Of a stretch of DNA of 64,000 bases, positions 1 through 11,035 are shown piece after piece (the stretch's first letter is position 1; each line of letters opens with the position of its first letter). The DNA lies in NCBI GenBank assembly GCA_016710075.1, contig JADJLO010000009.1, positions 1 through 64,000 on the forward strand, in the 5' to 3' direction. The DNA is from Acidobacteriota bacterium. GTDB lineage: Bacteria > Acidobacteriota > Blastocatellia > RBC074. Under the pieces are notes generated by a model, which was not told where the DNA came from, did not search any database, and was given only the letters and a program-made list of their open reading frames with translations. Position numbers and translations under genes: made by a program.

Positions 1-124
1 TCAATAAAATTATCAGGTGAAGTTGACCGGGTTTGGTGGACACCTCACCATTTGAAATGGATTCAGATTAAATCCTTTCCAGAATGAAGAAAGATGGTTA
101 TAGACTAAACAGCTATCTGCAGTT

Positions 125-893
125 TCAATATAGTGTCGTCTTATCCCCGCCGTCGACAGGCAGGACGACTCCATTAAACCAAACTGGCGGCATCTGAGCG
201 AGCTATGCGATGGCCTCGGCAGTCTCTTCGGCGTTGCCCGGCCGGTTCATGCCTGAGTGTCGATTGACGAGAGCTCCGGTCAGTTCCGGAGCCGACTCAA
301 CAAACGGGTCGACCATCTCGGAATGGGTGTAGCCCGGTGAAACTACGTTGATCCTGATTCCCCGCTGAGCGTAATCGAAGGCGGCCGTCTTCGAAAGGGC
401 GACCGACCCACTCAAGATGGCGCAGTTATGCAGCGTGGCCGGCATCGCTCGATTTGTAGCCGTGGATCGATGAGATATTGACGATCGAGCCGCAGCCATT
501 CCGAAGAATGCCGGGTTTCGTACTTATCAAAAAGACGGATTTTCGGGATTCGCGGTCACGACTTCATCCCAGGGTCGTCTTCAGGGATATTTGCCGCAGG
601 GACAAAAACCGGACCGACAATGCCGGCGTTTTGACCGCGCAATCGAGCCTGCCGACCTGGCGACGCGCCCTCGACCAGGGCTTCAATATCGGCGCGCTTG
701 GTGACATCGGTCGATTGAATACGCCTTCGCCACCCAGCGCCGCGATCCGGCTTGACGACGTCGAGACTTTGTCTTCCCTGCGGGCTGCGATGACCACCTT
801 TGCGCCTTCGCCGGCAAACTTCAATGCCGCCGCCGCTCCCAGCCCGGAACTGCCGCCGGTAACGATTACCACCTTCCCATCAAATGCCGCCAT
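125..893 (-). pseudogene. Broken short-chain dehydrogenase/reductase (SDR)
   Basis: Remnant of a classical Rossmann-fold SDR oxidoreductase. The start at 893 has a good ribosome site (GGAGAA) and is followed within about ten codons by the cofactor motif TGGSSGLG and then VVIAARRE. From about residue 50 the frame is lost. A second frame (203-499) carries the C-terminal half: TAAFDYAQRGIRINVVSPGY, with a degraded YxxxK region just before it. A TAG stop at 203-205 interrupts the frame, yet the reading continues in the same frame to a typical SDR ending, FNGVVLPVDGG, before a stop at 125-127. At least two frameshifts and one nonsense codon make function very unlikely. The substrate cannot be inferred. 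Confidence 0.85.
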
Positions 894-999
894 ATTCTTT
901 TTCTCCAGGTTAAAAGTAGTCTTGACCAAAAGAGTATCACGCCGCCGAAACTTCCCGGTTTGTTTCGTTTTTGCCGGTGTCGAAATCTACTGACCGATC

Positions 1000-1045
1000 A
1001 AACCGGCCGGTTTTGAATCCCCTCGCCGGGAGTGATAAAGAACAA
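1000..1045 (-). pseudogene. Cupin gene tail, remnant A
   Basis: On the minus strand this short piece reads FFITPGEG followed by a degenerate RPV and a stop, matching the end of the two larger cupin remnants at 1572-1880 and 3610-3965. Nothing of the cupin barrel is left. It lies just beyond the 3' end of the broken membrane-protein gene at 1124-1535, so it is a separate scrap and not part of remnant B. Confidence 0.55.
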
Positions 1046-1123
1046 CTCCTGTAGGGCGCAGCTGCCTCTTTTTTGTCCATCCCCAAGCTGGGCCGGACAA
1101 GTTAATGAACCGAAAACCGGTGG

Positions 1124-1535
1124 CTATGATCTTTTCGTCGCAACTTTCCCACCAAGATATGCCATTGGAATGTACGCACCAACCAGATCCAGAATGTTGA
1201 ACCACATTGGAGCAGGAAGCATCCATTACATTTACATATTCACTCCGCCAGAAACACAACTCCTGTAGCCAGTGCGAGCTTAAGCCAGTGGCTTTTTACG
1301 ATTAAAGCGGCAACAAAGCACCGGCCAGCGTACCCAGCGCAGATTGCAAGAACGGAGGAGGAGTGCTTTGGCTCGAACAGGTGAAGGGGAGACTTTTCAA
1401 GCCTTCCGAATGTAGTAAGCGTCGCTGGAAATAAAGGGGGATGATCTTTCCACTTCCACTCAGTAGACCATGTTTAAGAGATTCGACTAAAAGACCTGCC
1501 AGGACTGCGAGAATGTTTCTAACGATCGAGTTCAT
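1124..1535 (-). pseudogene. Small membrane protein, frameshifted remnant
   Basis: The N-terminus (MNSIVRNILAVLAGLL) is a hydrophobic helix. Reading across all three frames rebuilds the rest: SGSxIIPP, then HLFEPKH, ALGTLAGAL, VAALIVKSHW, and finally LPAPMWFNILDLVGAYIPMA with ending GGKVATKRS at the stop 1124-1126. This is the pattern of a small four-helix membrane protein of unknown function that I recognise from Acidobacteriota and Bacteroidota genomes. At least three frameshifts separate the pieces. It lies between cupin remnants A and B on the same strand. Confidence 0.7.
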
Positions 1536-1571
1536 TTTCTCTCCTTTTTCTTTTGAATCTATCGTTGTAGT

Positions 1572-1880
1572 TCAGTGGCCCGAAGTGGCGCCCGGATTGA
1601 CTATCTCGGTATGGGTATAAGTTGCCTGAGTAATCGGAGTTGCCTCAAACTCCATCCCCGACTCCACACCGGCGGTTTTGAGTCCCCTCGCCGGGCGAAT
1701 AAAGAACATCTTCGACGGAGCTTTTACCCGGGTTGTATCTTTCTCCGTTGCCCAGTCCTTGTCATGGAACATACTCGTCACCCAATCGCTGGAACTGTCC
1801 CAACCAGACAGCAGCCGGCTTTGAATTTTCTCCGGATGTCGGAATGAGTGATACCAGTTCCTGAATTTCCCCTTAATCAA
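1572..1880 (-). pseudogene. Cupin-domain protein, remnant B
   Basis: Open from a TTG at 1880. It begins FRNWYHSFRHPEKIQSRLL, continues with FHDKDWATEK and VKAPSKMFFI, and ends in a scrambled tail. Compared with remnant C (3610-3965), the central barrel strands between DWATEK and VKAPSKM are missing. The piece therefore joins the N-terminal arm and the last strand of a cupin across an internal deletion. The family is small metal-binding cupins; no metal ligands survive here, so it should be non-functional. Confidence 0.65.
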
Positions 1881-1920
1881 CTGAAGGCAATGAATCTAAC
1901 TGATTGAAAGGGATAAAAAA

Positions 1921-2932
1921 ATGAATATGTCTCTTTGGATCAAGCTTTTTAATGGTTATCGCACTGCGGAATCATACGGCATACGGTACCTTCAGGTCGG
2001 CTCCGGGCTCAATCGGTTCTGAAGCAGGCATCTATGTGACTGATGAGTTTGGCAGGCCAGTGACAGGCCTGACGACACCCAGGACTTCAAAATCACCCTC
2101 GATAACAGGCATGCCGTCATCGGCGGGTTGTTGAAAATGACGATCCTGCGAGTGTCCTGTTTATCGTGAACAATTCGGTTCGATGCAGATAGATCAAAAT
2201 GCGGCACTCGATAACGAAATACTGGGCCATGAAGATCGGGATTTCATCTACGCCGGAAACCCAGAAAACGAATACGGTCTGATCGTTTTCAGCAAGGAAC
2301 CGAGAGTGATAATGGACTGGACCAGTAACGACGGGCCCGCGTTCTCTGCAGGGCTGCAACAGCTCATCAAGTGCGAGGTAAGGACAAGACCTCCCTATTT
2401 GACGCCATCGATCGCGACATAGAATGATGAAATCGGCCGGTCATAAAAAAACGCGCGATTATCACTTCATCGTCAGCGACAGAAATGAAAACGGTTCGAG
2501 AATTGGGCGTTTCAGGGATCTGAGAAAGACAGGTCTGCCAATTCTGATGTATCGGTTTATACGATCCGCGTCTTCCAACGCATACAGTTTAACGGAGACG
2601 CCAAATCGATCATCAACTATCTGACGGGGAACGAGACCGTGCTGGAAATGGCCGGAGGCGTATAATGAGCGATATGACGGAACTGAAGGTCGGGATACCC
2701 GGGCGGCATCGGCTGGTCCCGTTACGGTGGATCAGGTGGCTCTTGCTTTCGACTCCTCTTGGAGCAGCCTTGCGCCATCAATACAGCCTCACCCTGACTG
2801 GGCCGTCCTCAAGTTCCGACAGGAAATAAGAAAATGGCCTCAGATTCAACTCTCGTCAGGCAACCCACTTTTGAAGAACCTGCCGCTGCGAGTCGCATTC
2901 AAGGTGAATTGAATGCCCCGGCCTCTGATTGA
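1921..2932 (+). pseudogene. Decayed coding region, family not recognised
   Basis: A run of plus-strand fragments that look protein-like in composition but change frame repeatedly. They include GIYVTDEFGRPVTGL, then GHEDRDFIYAGNPENEYGLI and VIMDWTSNDGPAFSAGLQQL, then an end reading FNGDAKSIINYLTGNE to a stop at 2663-2665. A second reading starts at 2665 in a TAATG overlap and includes VTVDQVALAFDSSW and PDWAVLKFRQEI. A small ORF with a good ribosome site (2834-2932, beginning MASDSTLVRQPTFEE) closes the stretch. I read it as two or three co-directional genes damaged by several indels. I do not recognise the family. Confidence 0.4.
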
Positions 2933-3080
2933 ATCGATGGCCTTTACTTGAGCTTGACCAGCCTCACTGCATTTGCGGCACTCCCACGCCATGTTAAAAG
3001 CTCACGGGGCGATGCCCCGTCCGGATAATTGCGGAGACCACAACCCGGGGCGAGAATGGCACGCCTGCCCCGAACTGTAA

Positions 3081-3437
3081 TCAAACCCCATAGTCAGGGT
3101 GACCCTCTTGAATGTCCGTGCTTTTGGGTCCTTCACGCCCGAGGGCAATCGCTTCAGAAAGTTCAACCCTGATAGCGTCGGCGCGTCTATACAGCAGCAG
3201 ACACGGGTCGCGCCTTGAATTTAAATCGGGAAAGTCGAGGCAAACCTTATGAACCGTCACCGGATCGTCGCAGTCCACCAGCATATAACCACCCCAATCA
3301 CCCTACTACGAACAACTCGAGGTTGAAATTGGCGGAGCTGTCTATTGAGTAAAAACCTCCAGTATCCGCTTCTGCGCATTCTCATACTCCACAGGTGATC
3401 CTTGTGGACGCTCGAACCAGCTAATCATGTATTTCAT
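3081..3437 (-). pseudogene. DUF3303-type small protein with internal stop
   Basis: Start at 3437 behind a strong AGGAG site. The N-terminus MKYMISWFERPQGSPVEYEN followed by ILEVFTQ is typical of the roughly 90-residue DUF3303 proteins. A TAG stop follows directly, then a frame-disturbed stretch. Afterwards GDWGGYMLVDCDDPVTVHK resumes and continues to ADAIRVELSEAIALGREG and a stop at 3081. The last third looks longer than the usual family tail. The function of the family is unknown; this copy is broken by at least one stop and one indel. Confidence 0.7.
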
Positions 3438-3469
3438 CGGTATTCTCCTTTATTGACTCATTTTACACA

Positions 3470-3592
3470 CGGAGTATTCTTTATTTTGATTTGAATTACT
3501 TCAAAAGAATGTGTCAAATCGATTCAGGAATATTCATCTGTGTAACATGAATTACTGATACTGTTCGCGAATTCGCAAACAGTATCAGTAAA
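3470..3592. repeat. Dispersed element copy 1 ending in a 38-bp palindrome
   Basis: The segment starts ACGGAGTATTCTTTATTTTG, runs through GAATTACTTCAAA and TTTGACAC (minus strand), and ends in a nearly perfect palindrome at 3553-3590 (TACTGATACTGTT, centre GCGAATTCGC, then the inverse; one mismatch). An inverted copy lies at 29061-29205 and a partial copy at 52850-52905. The palindrome looks like two IS-type termini joined head to head. No coding capacity. Confidence 0.7.
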
Positions 3593-3609
3593 GAACTCTA
3601 AATACCAAA

Positions 3610-3965
3610 GCTTCTGCTCCAAATCACACCGGCCGGTTTTGAGTCCCTCGCCGGGCGTAATGAAGAACATCTTCGACGGAGCTTTTTACCCGGGCCGTGT
3701 GCCACGTGTCTTTCGGGACCAGAACGAAGGCGCCGGGCTGGTTGAGCGTGACAACGGTCTCGGCCCGTTGATATCCAGCACCAGATCGACGTCGCCCCTC
3801 AATCAGGCAGACTACCTCTTCGCCTAGCCGGATGCTTCTCCCGTAGCCCAGTCCTTGTCAAAAGACATACTCGCGACCAATCTGGAGAACTGGCCGAAAC
3901 GACCACTGCCAAGGGCCTGCCGAAATCGTCCGTCACCGGCAATGGCCTGGCGCCGCACGAATCGT
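3610..3965 (-). pseudogene. Cupin-domain protein, remnant C (longest copy)
   Basis: The minus strand reads SFDKDWATGE, then LGEEVVCLIEG, QRAETVVTLNQPGAFVLVPK, DTWHTARV, and, in another frame, KAPSKMFFITPGEGLKTG. This is the core of a small cupin barrel in which GAFVLVPKDTWH is the usual last metal-binding strand (His retained). A TAG follows ATGEASG, and at least two frameshifts separate the parts. It shares its tail with remnants A and B, so the three are related copies rather than one split gene. Confidence 0.65.
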
Positions 3966-4774
3966 CAGCGCGATATAAGTGCTAAGCGATATTGAATTGT
4001 TTGATATTCGTCATTGATCACCTCGTATGGATTATCGAGTGTGAGAGATTCATATTCCATATGAAAATCATCGGGCGGCGGGTCGTATACAAGGAAGTGT
4101 TCCCTGAATTCGAGCGTAACCGGATTGAACCTGCCCGCCATAACGATGTCCGGCCCCGTTTCAGTAAGGCGAATGAGGAATCGGAATCCAGGCATAGATG
4201 GTTTCAGACTTAGCTCGTCCATCCCGCCAAACCAACCCAGACTTCACCGGCTTTTTGTAGATGCCGACCAGTTCATTCACACTGGATTTCGCCAGAATCC
4301 GTTTATCGATTTTGCCGTCGTGATCGACAATGTTTAACACGATCGATTCGTTTGGCAAGGGGAAGCAATATAACTTCGATGAATGAATAAAACCGTAGTT
4401 GCACACCAGATCGCGAGTTTCGACAAGCTTTGACCAGTTTTTACCGTCGTCTTTCGATGTGAGAATCTGATGATATTGAGTGAATATTCTCGCGTCATTT
4501 TCGATTGTTTCCCTGGACTCCATTTTGAGTTTAACCAGAAGATCGTCCCACTCGCCACGGTGCGCTCCTGACCTGTCCCGTAATCCTCTTCGATGATGGT
4601 TGATTTATAGTCTTCATTCTTCATATCCAGCTTCACTTGAGCGGCAAGGGCGCTGTCGACTCTGGAGCGATAGGACCGCTCGAGTCTCGATTGATTAGAC
4701 TTGTAAAGGAGCATGGCCCCGAGCGATAGGAGCGCCAATCCGGCTGCCACAATCATGATTCGCTTAAGTTTCAT
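3965..4774 (-). pseudogene. Membrane-anchored protein with Asp-box, two frameshifts
   Basis: N-terminal MKLKRIMIVAAGLALLSLG is an uncleaved anchor or signal peptide. The next 60 residues are charged. After a frameshift near 4530 the text includes HQILTSKDDGKNWSKLVE, a textbook Asp-box (S-x-D-x-G-x-x-W) as found in sialidase and BNR beta-propellers, then IVDHDGKIDKRILAKSSVNE. A second frameshift near 4215 leads to GPDIVMAGRFNPVTLEF and ends ALISR. At about 270 residues it is too short for a full propeller, so a single-sheet or partial propeller lipoprotein is more likely. It is probably exported; no substrate can be named. It is either a decayed gene or one carrying two assembly indels. Confidence 0.6.
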
Positions 4775-4822
4775 ATCAGTTCACCAGCTCGTCCGGAAAA
4801 CAGTTTATGGAAAGGCGCTTTT

Positions 4823-5257
4823 TTATTCAATTTTCACAATTGGCCGGTTGAAGAAGCTTTTTACACGACGGGTTAGAAGAAATGCAAGGATCAGTAAGAC
4901 AATGGGAATGCCGATTGCGGCCCGGGGCTCGGTGCCGAGAACGACGTTGGCGATATCGCCCGTCAGGTTGATGACGAGGATCCCCAGCGCCAGCCGGTAG
5001 CCCCAGCGGACTCCACGCCAGAGCCCCACGGCCGCAAAGGCACAGCCCGCACAGACGGTGCAAAGCATGACAATCGCCCATCCGCCCATGCTGTGAAAGG
5101 CTTCGAGAGCCCTCGGGTTGAGCCTCCACATCGGTTCGAGAAAGCTCTCCGGAAAGAACAGCGAGGCGGATGAAGTGAAGCTGATCACCGCTCCGGCAGC
5201 AAAAAAGATACTGAGAGCGGTGATCCCTTTGGGTCGTAATCCAGTCAATTGAATCAT
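4823..5257 (-). CDS. Four-helix integral membrane protein, unknown function
   Basis: About 144 residues with four clear hydrophobic segments: GITALSIFFAAGAVISFTSS, GWAIVMLCTVCAGCAFAAVG, YRLALGILVINLTGDIANVV and IGIPIVLLILAFLL. The pattern WRLNPRA between helices 1 and 2 and GTEPRAAIGIP before helix 4 recurs in small uncharacterised membrane proteins of Acidobacteriota. I choose the ATG at 5257 over an upstream in-frame start because GGGGGAATTG precedes it and the longer version would run through a C-rich tandem repeat (three units of about 11 bp, 5263-5293). The frame is intact, in contrast to its neighbours on both sides. Confidence 0.75.
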   Translation of the reverse strand: MIQLTGLRPKGITALSIFFAAGAVISFTSSASLFFPESFLEPMWRLNPRALEAFHSMGGWAIVMLCTVCAGCAFAAVGLWRGVRWGYRLALGILVINLTGDIANVVLGTEPRAAIGIPIVLLILAFLLTRRVKSFFNRPIVKIE

Positions 5258-5289
5258 CAATTCCCCCGGCCACCCCCCGGCCACCCCCC

Positions 5290-5470
5290 GGCCATATGAA
5301 AACTCAAAAAACAGGTCAGCGAATTCCAGCTCACGTTGGTCGGAGTGATATTGGGGCCGCTTGAAAGGTTGTACTTGCCCAGGCTGCCGGTTGATACGTC
5401 AAAGTTGAACTTCCCGGTCTGCTCCGGATGATTTCATATAGAACGGTTGAATTGCTTTTGAGCCATAACC
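5290..5470 (-). pseudogene. Scrap of an exported-type protein
   Basis: One minus-strand reading gives GKFNFDVSTGSLGKYNLSSG followed by PNITPTNVSWNSLTCFL. This resembles the beta-rich middle of PEP-CTERM-like exported proteins, but neither start, signal nor sorting motif is visible. Treat it as an unidentified fragment. Confidence 0.25.
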
Positions 5471-5471
5471 C

Positions 5472-8412
5472 TCAATTGTTGTTTCCGATGACAATAAATC
5501 CGGCCCAGTAAAATGGATGGCGATAACGGTTGTCCTTCATCAGTTTGAGGGATGCCTGCCTCAATGATTCGCTCCGGGTCATTCGGGTTCTCGCCTTGTT
5601 GCGAAACATGTTCCCGTAAAATCGACCATCAGCGAAGCTGTTGCAGTGGAATCGACCTTCCACTGGCTTACTACGGCAGACCTGGCTCCAGCAGACAGAA
5701 AGGCCCACGCCATCCCAACTACACCCTCTCCGCGTCTGATGCTCCCTCTCGCCGTCTCACAGGACGAGAGGACTACCATATCCGCATCGAGATCAAGATT
5801 GGCAATCTCACGGGCTTCCAGCAGGCTATCGTTCTTTTCATCTCCAACATCCGAAAATAGCAGGTAAGAGTTCATGGGATTCTGGTTGTTTAAAACTCCA
5901 TGCGTGGCCAGATGAATGTTTTTGTATTTAGATGCAAGTGTCTTGAATGAAGATTCGACAGCCTTTTCACCTACTAAGGCTCTGGAATAGCCCTTGGAGA
6001 ACAACCGTGAAATTTTATTGACCTCAACTTCAGCTTCAGGAAGCGGGGCAAAAACACCATTCCTTCGTGAATTTCCGCGAATTAAACTATCCTTACTTGC
6101 CACAGGCGGATTCGCGTAAGATAAGAATGAAAGATTTTTATGGGATCCATTGGGCCTGATGTCCTCAGAGAGCATACTGAGAGTGCTCAGTGATGGTGCG
6201 TAGTAAATGGAATATTGCTCCAGCAAGAACCGATTATCACTCCCCTGTGCTGCCTGAAAAGGAAAATTCCACAAAATGTCATCCGGTACAAAGCAAATTG
6301 CCGTCTTATTCTTCAAATCGTTTTCTGCCGGCTTGATCAGCAAATCATATAAATCTCTCGATAAAGCCCTGAAAGATACAGACCTTTTAGATATCAGGTC
6401 ATGAAAGTCTGAAACTTTTTCTTTCAACTCTTTTTTTGTTATGTTTATCTTGTATGTTTTGATACTAATATCAGTGTCGTGAGCTGACTTGGAAATGGCA
6501 AATAGATATACTCCATCTTCCCTAACCACATATTCCAGAATGGCCATTGAAGATTTGCTGAGTGCTTTTTTCAGCCCCGAAGAAATTGTGTTTCCGCCGC
6601 TTATAAATTCATCTTTTAATTCCGGCTGCAACATATTTGAATTACTTTGAAGATCCAAATAAGTCTTGCGGGTTGAGGCGATTTGTTCATTGAGCTTGTT
6701 TATGCTGGCTATTGATGGCTGCGATTTCAGGCTCTCCTCTCTTAACTGTTGGCTGATTTCCATAATTTGCAGATTGACTCGCTTCTCCTCTCGCCTCAAC
6801 ACTGAAGGGACTCCAGAGACCCTCTCAATGATTCCCTGACTCATAGTTTCATTGAGTGTTCGCGCCTTCGTCTTATCCGCAAATTTCAAAGCCTCCAATG
6901 GCTTATTCTGACTTACCAGTAACTCAATCATTGCATGATAAGCTGCAGTCTTCTGCTCAAAGAAGAGCTGTTTTTCATATTCCTGACCAATAATTCTATG
7001 GCGCATCTGTTCAAGAATCTGAATTGCCTGCACGAGGTGTTGATATGCCAATTCATAATTTTTGAGAGCCAGATAACATTCCCCCAAAGTTGTGCTTGCT
7101 AGGTAATAAGTTTTGTGATCATTTATCTCTTTTGCTTGCAGTATTGCTAAGTTAGCCATACGAATGGCTTCCTGATAATATGCAAATCTTGATGAATTCG
7201 TGACCTCAGCCATATAATCTCAGCAATTCGATCCTCTCATTTATTGCAATAAAGACGTCGCTCACTAAGTTCAAGTTCCTGAAAAGCACGAATATAATCT
7301 CTTCTTTCTTTATATATGTTGCTTAAACCTTCTCCTGCGACAAAGAATAATATCCAGAAACTTTCCATTTTCACCTAAATGCTTAGAGCTTAGAAACATT
7401 CTTAATGCTTGATCGATATTACCCATCCTAAAATAAGTTAAACCTAAATTATATTCCAGCCTGGCAGTTTCATGGCTTAACTTTAACTCCATGTAAACAC
7501 TTAAAGACCGACGAAAGTATTCTAATGCACGATCATAATCTTCCTGTTCAAGGTATAAAGCACCGATGTCGTTTAATACTCCAGCCAGCCTATCTTTTCG
7601 GAGGGTCTTGCTTGCCATTGAATTGGCTTTTTCGAAAAATACAAGAGCTTCTGCATTATTACCAACCTGATAATGTATACGTCCCAGACCTGACAGAATT
7701 TCCGTCATACTCAAGTCGTGCCGCATATTTCCTTCATCAAGCTTCTGCAATATAGCAAAAGACTTTTGATAATATTCCAATGCGCGATAGTACTCTCCAT
7801 TGAGAGAACAAAGATGTGCTAAAATAGATAATGCTATTGCCGTACCGTAATCTTCCAGAAGATTACTATTAACATAATTACTTTTTAAATAAGTAAGAGT
7901 TTTTAGTGCATACTCCTTAGCCTTAAGATTGTCACTTATGTATAGATATAATGATGCCTGATCTGCTAGCGTTTTAGCTACTTCTGCATATTTACTAGCT
8001 CTTTGATAATATATCTGGCTTTCACGAAGCGCACTCATTGCATCGTCAATCTTGAATTGTCCAGAATAAGCAGCACTCAAGGAATAGTATGCCGATGCTA
8101 TTAGTTCATCCTTGCCAAGAAGCAGAGCTATCTCTATACCTGCTTTATAATATAGATAAGATTTACCTGGATTAAAGTAGTATGTCAATGAAGCTAGTCG
8201 AATTGTCGTTTCATAAAAATGATCGCTGATTAAATGTTGGCCTTGTCTTAATACGTTAAGTATTTCCTGTCGTTCACCTGTAGAAAGCTTGGCAATGTTA
8301 GCTAAACATTTGATTCAGAATTTATAACTTCACCTTGCGGGGGCTGCGCCTGAACAAAGACAGGTAATGTGACTAGAATTATTCCAAGATGCAACAAGAT
8401 CGTTTGAATCAC
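5472..8412 (-). pseudogene. Exported TPR-CHAT protein (caspase-like), frameshifted
   Basis: Order along the protein: a signal peptide from a GTG at 8412 (IIQ-type hydrophobic core LLHLGIILVTLPVFVQAQ), six or more tetratricopeptide repeats (for example AKTLADQASLYLYISDNLKA and ALEYYQKSFAILQKL), a helical linker, then a C-terminal CHAT peptidase domain. The catalytic His sits in IHLATHGVLNNQNP and the Cys in VVLSSCETARGSIRRGEG; FLSAGARSAVVSQWKVDS and RHPFYWAGFIVIG complete the domain. At least four frame changes occur, near 8315, 7310, 7215 and 5600. CHAT proteins are caspase-like cysteine peptidases often tied to signalling or defence; here the signal peptide places it outside the cytoplasm. 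The conserved catalytic pair suggests the breaks are recent or are assembly indels. Confidence 0.8.
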
Positions 8413-8620
8413 GGGCGTTATAGAGACTTTAAAGTTGAAAGTGGTTTATTTAACAGATGTCTCAGACTTTAAATTGAACCGGAGCCACACAGGAAAGCAT
8501 GTACATCTCCTTCATAATCCAAGTTGGCCATGCGACATTCACCATCCTAAGACAGATCATGTGCAACTAACATTAATATAATATTAGTTACACATTGCTC
8601 GATTTAAGACATGTTAAAAA

Positions 8621-8824
8621 TCAAAGTAAACCTTGCCATATCAGCCACAATATTAATTGCAAGTCGGATGCTGTCTGAGAAGTTTGCGTTGAGGTTGGCT
8701 TTGGCTTTTCAGCACTTGGTTTTTGCGGGTCAGCATCATCTGATCCAATAACTGGAATAGTTAAGAATATTGAAATAACAACAATTAGCCATGAGTTAAG
8801 AAGCGTTTTATTCATATTCTTCAT
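8621..8824 (-). CDS. Short exported Pro/Lys/Thr-rich peptide
   Basis: 67 residues. A strong ribosome site (AAGGAGAG) precedes the ATG at 8824. Signal peptide NSWLIVVISIFLTIPVIGS is followed by a low-complexity segment, DPQKPSAEKPKPTSTQTS, and a hydrophobic end, LQLILWLIWQGLL. It resembles the broken short exported peptide at 28637-28853. It lies between the S9 peptidase and the TPR-CHAT gene on the same strand. No enzymatic motif is visible. The hydrophobic tail could be a membrane anchor, or the product of a frameshift beyond the low-complexity segment. Confidence 0.55.
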   Translation of the reverse strand: MKNMNKTLLNSWLIVVISIFLTIPVIGSDDADPQKPSAEKPKPTSTQTSQTASDLQLILWLIWQGLL

Positions 8825-8862
8825 ACATCTCTCCTTTTTAAATAGTTAGTCTGAAATGTTCT

Positions 8863-10825
8863 TTACAATATAAGTTGTTTAATAAACATAATCGCAGCAT
8901 AATGGCTGTACATCCAGTTATCGCGATCTCTGAGCATGTGGCCTTCATTTCGAGCTATCAAGTACCATATCGATGATTTATTATTACTCACAGAATTAAT
9001 AATTGACCTTGCTTCGGCAATAGTACACCTTGGATCATTTTCACCGTGAATAATTAGTAATGGAGTTTTAATTTTCAAGGTATTATTAACAGGGGATATT
9101 CTATTCATAAATGCCTTAACTTTTAACAGTTTTTCATTTCCAAACTCAGATCGCAAAAGTTCGCGAACTGATTCATTTGAATTGGATATTAATGTTTCAA
9201 TGTTAACAAACCCTGAATTTGAAATAGCTCCCCTAATTTTATTTCCATATTTAAATGTCGTTGAAAGCGCAATATAGCCTCCGTAACTTTCACCGTGTAT
9301 TAATACGCGATCACTATCAAGATCATCTTGAGTTTTTATCCAATTCAACAGTGCTCCCACATCTTTAATAACATCCTGTCGCTTGTATCCATTATCGCTA
9401 TGTAGGTAGTCCTTACCATATCCAGTCGACCCGCGAAGGTTAGGATAGATCAACGTTACACCCATCTCATTTAGATAATAGTTATGCTCATATCCAAACT
9501 CTGGCCTGTATTGCTCCGCAGGGCCACCATGGATAAATATAATGACAGGCCGTTTGCCTGGTAAACTCAAGCCGGAACGATATATAAACCCTGGAATCTG
9601 ACGGCCATCAAAGCTTTTCCATTTGATAAGCTGTGGCATGACCATTCTCTCAAGGTCCAGTCCATTATCGACAGCTTTTGACCAGCGATCAATTTTGAGG
9701 CTCTTGATATCAACTGAATATATATCGTTTGGGGTGCGAGGAGAGCGCAGGTTAAAAAGCTAAATCCAAGGAATTTTTATGCCAGGTCAGATCTGATATC
9801 ACTCCGAAAGGAATTGACTTAACCTGGCTTTCAAGTTGAGTTGAGATATCATAAACATAAAGTTTAGAAACTCCTTCCTCATTACAAGTAACCGCAATGG
9901 TTTTTCCGTCAGGTGAAAGCTTAAAGTTATCAATCTCCCATTGTGTATTTTTTGAGATTCGCGTGTATTTTTTGGTAGCTAGATCTAAATAAGCTAAATA
10001 TCTTACTTTTGAATTAAAGTCTGTTACTACATAAATCCCTTTACCGTCTTTGCTAAATTGTGGAGTTCTGAAGTATTCGATGGCCGACTTCCGCGGTGAT
10101 GATAAAAGGGTCTTTTGCCCAGTATCAATATTCAATAGCCAGAGTCGGCAGACGTTTTGAGATATAAACTCGCAAAAAACGACCATTTTGTCATCCGGAG
10201 ACCAATCATAAGCCTTAATATAATTTCCTTGGGACTTGATAAGCGGCTTATTTGAATTTGGATCTGACGGACTAACAATGTATAGACTAACCCCGGGGCC
10301 TTCACTTGATTTACTTCTGCAGTAAACAACACGGTCTCCTGAGTTTGACCAGACGAATTCTGTATTACTTGATTCTATATCAGATATCAGTTTGCTTTTA
10401 TTATCCCCGGTCTCGTATAAAAACATTTGATACTGCTCATTGCCACCAACATCTTTATTATAAATAATGTTTAAGGATTTAGAGCTCATATAAACATCAT
10501 AAATTCCATCGGCCTTTATGTATTTCCATACTTTCTGCCGGTCTCCGGGGGAACTTATTCGATGAATCCATACTGAGCTGCTTGTGTATTGCTTTACTAA
10601 AATTTCACGCTTTTCTGGATCCCAGCCTGCTAATGATAGTCCATAAACCGTGGTATAAGGGGTAACTGCCTTAGCGAGAGATATAGGGATCTGTGGAATC
10701 CCACCAGTCTCCAAACTGTCCGGCTTTTTAACAAACTCATCTTGAGCCATTGTCAAACTGGAAAAAGCTTGTATCAACAGAACAATTATCCAACAAGTTT
10801 TGGTGATCAAATATCTATTAATCAT
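8863..10825 (-). pseudogene. Exported S9 prolyl oligopeptidase, one frameshift
   Basis: A signal peptide (TKTCWIIVLLIQAFSSLTMA) precedes a seven-bladed WD40/TolB-like propeller, visible as repeated motifs such as SNTEFVWSNSGDRVVYCRS, YDWSPDDKMVVFCEF and NFKLSPDGKTIAVTCNEEG. The catalytic alpha/beta hydrolase domain follows: HGGPAEQY, nucleophile GESYGG, acid GENDPR and base NEGH. The start at 10825 is chosen because the signal peptide begins there. The only break is between 9645 and 9760, where the linker DIKSLKIDRWSKAVDNGLDL is in a shifted frame. All catalytic residues are intact, so a single assembly indel would be enough to explain it. The expected role is degradation of peptides in the periplasm. 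Confidence 0.85.
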
Positions 10826-11035
10826 TGGTTTACAACTGGTTAATGATTCCATAAATCTTTCTTGATGAGCACTAAAAAGCTGGTCTGATCTTGCAATTAC
10901 ACCCAGCGAAATAATTACCACACAAAATTCACGCCTGAATCAATAAGACGATGGTTTTTTCCGATTATTCCACCCGAGCAAAAATAATTTTATTATTTTG
11001 GAATCGGATACCGCTTTGGCTTAAAAGAGAAAAGA

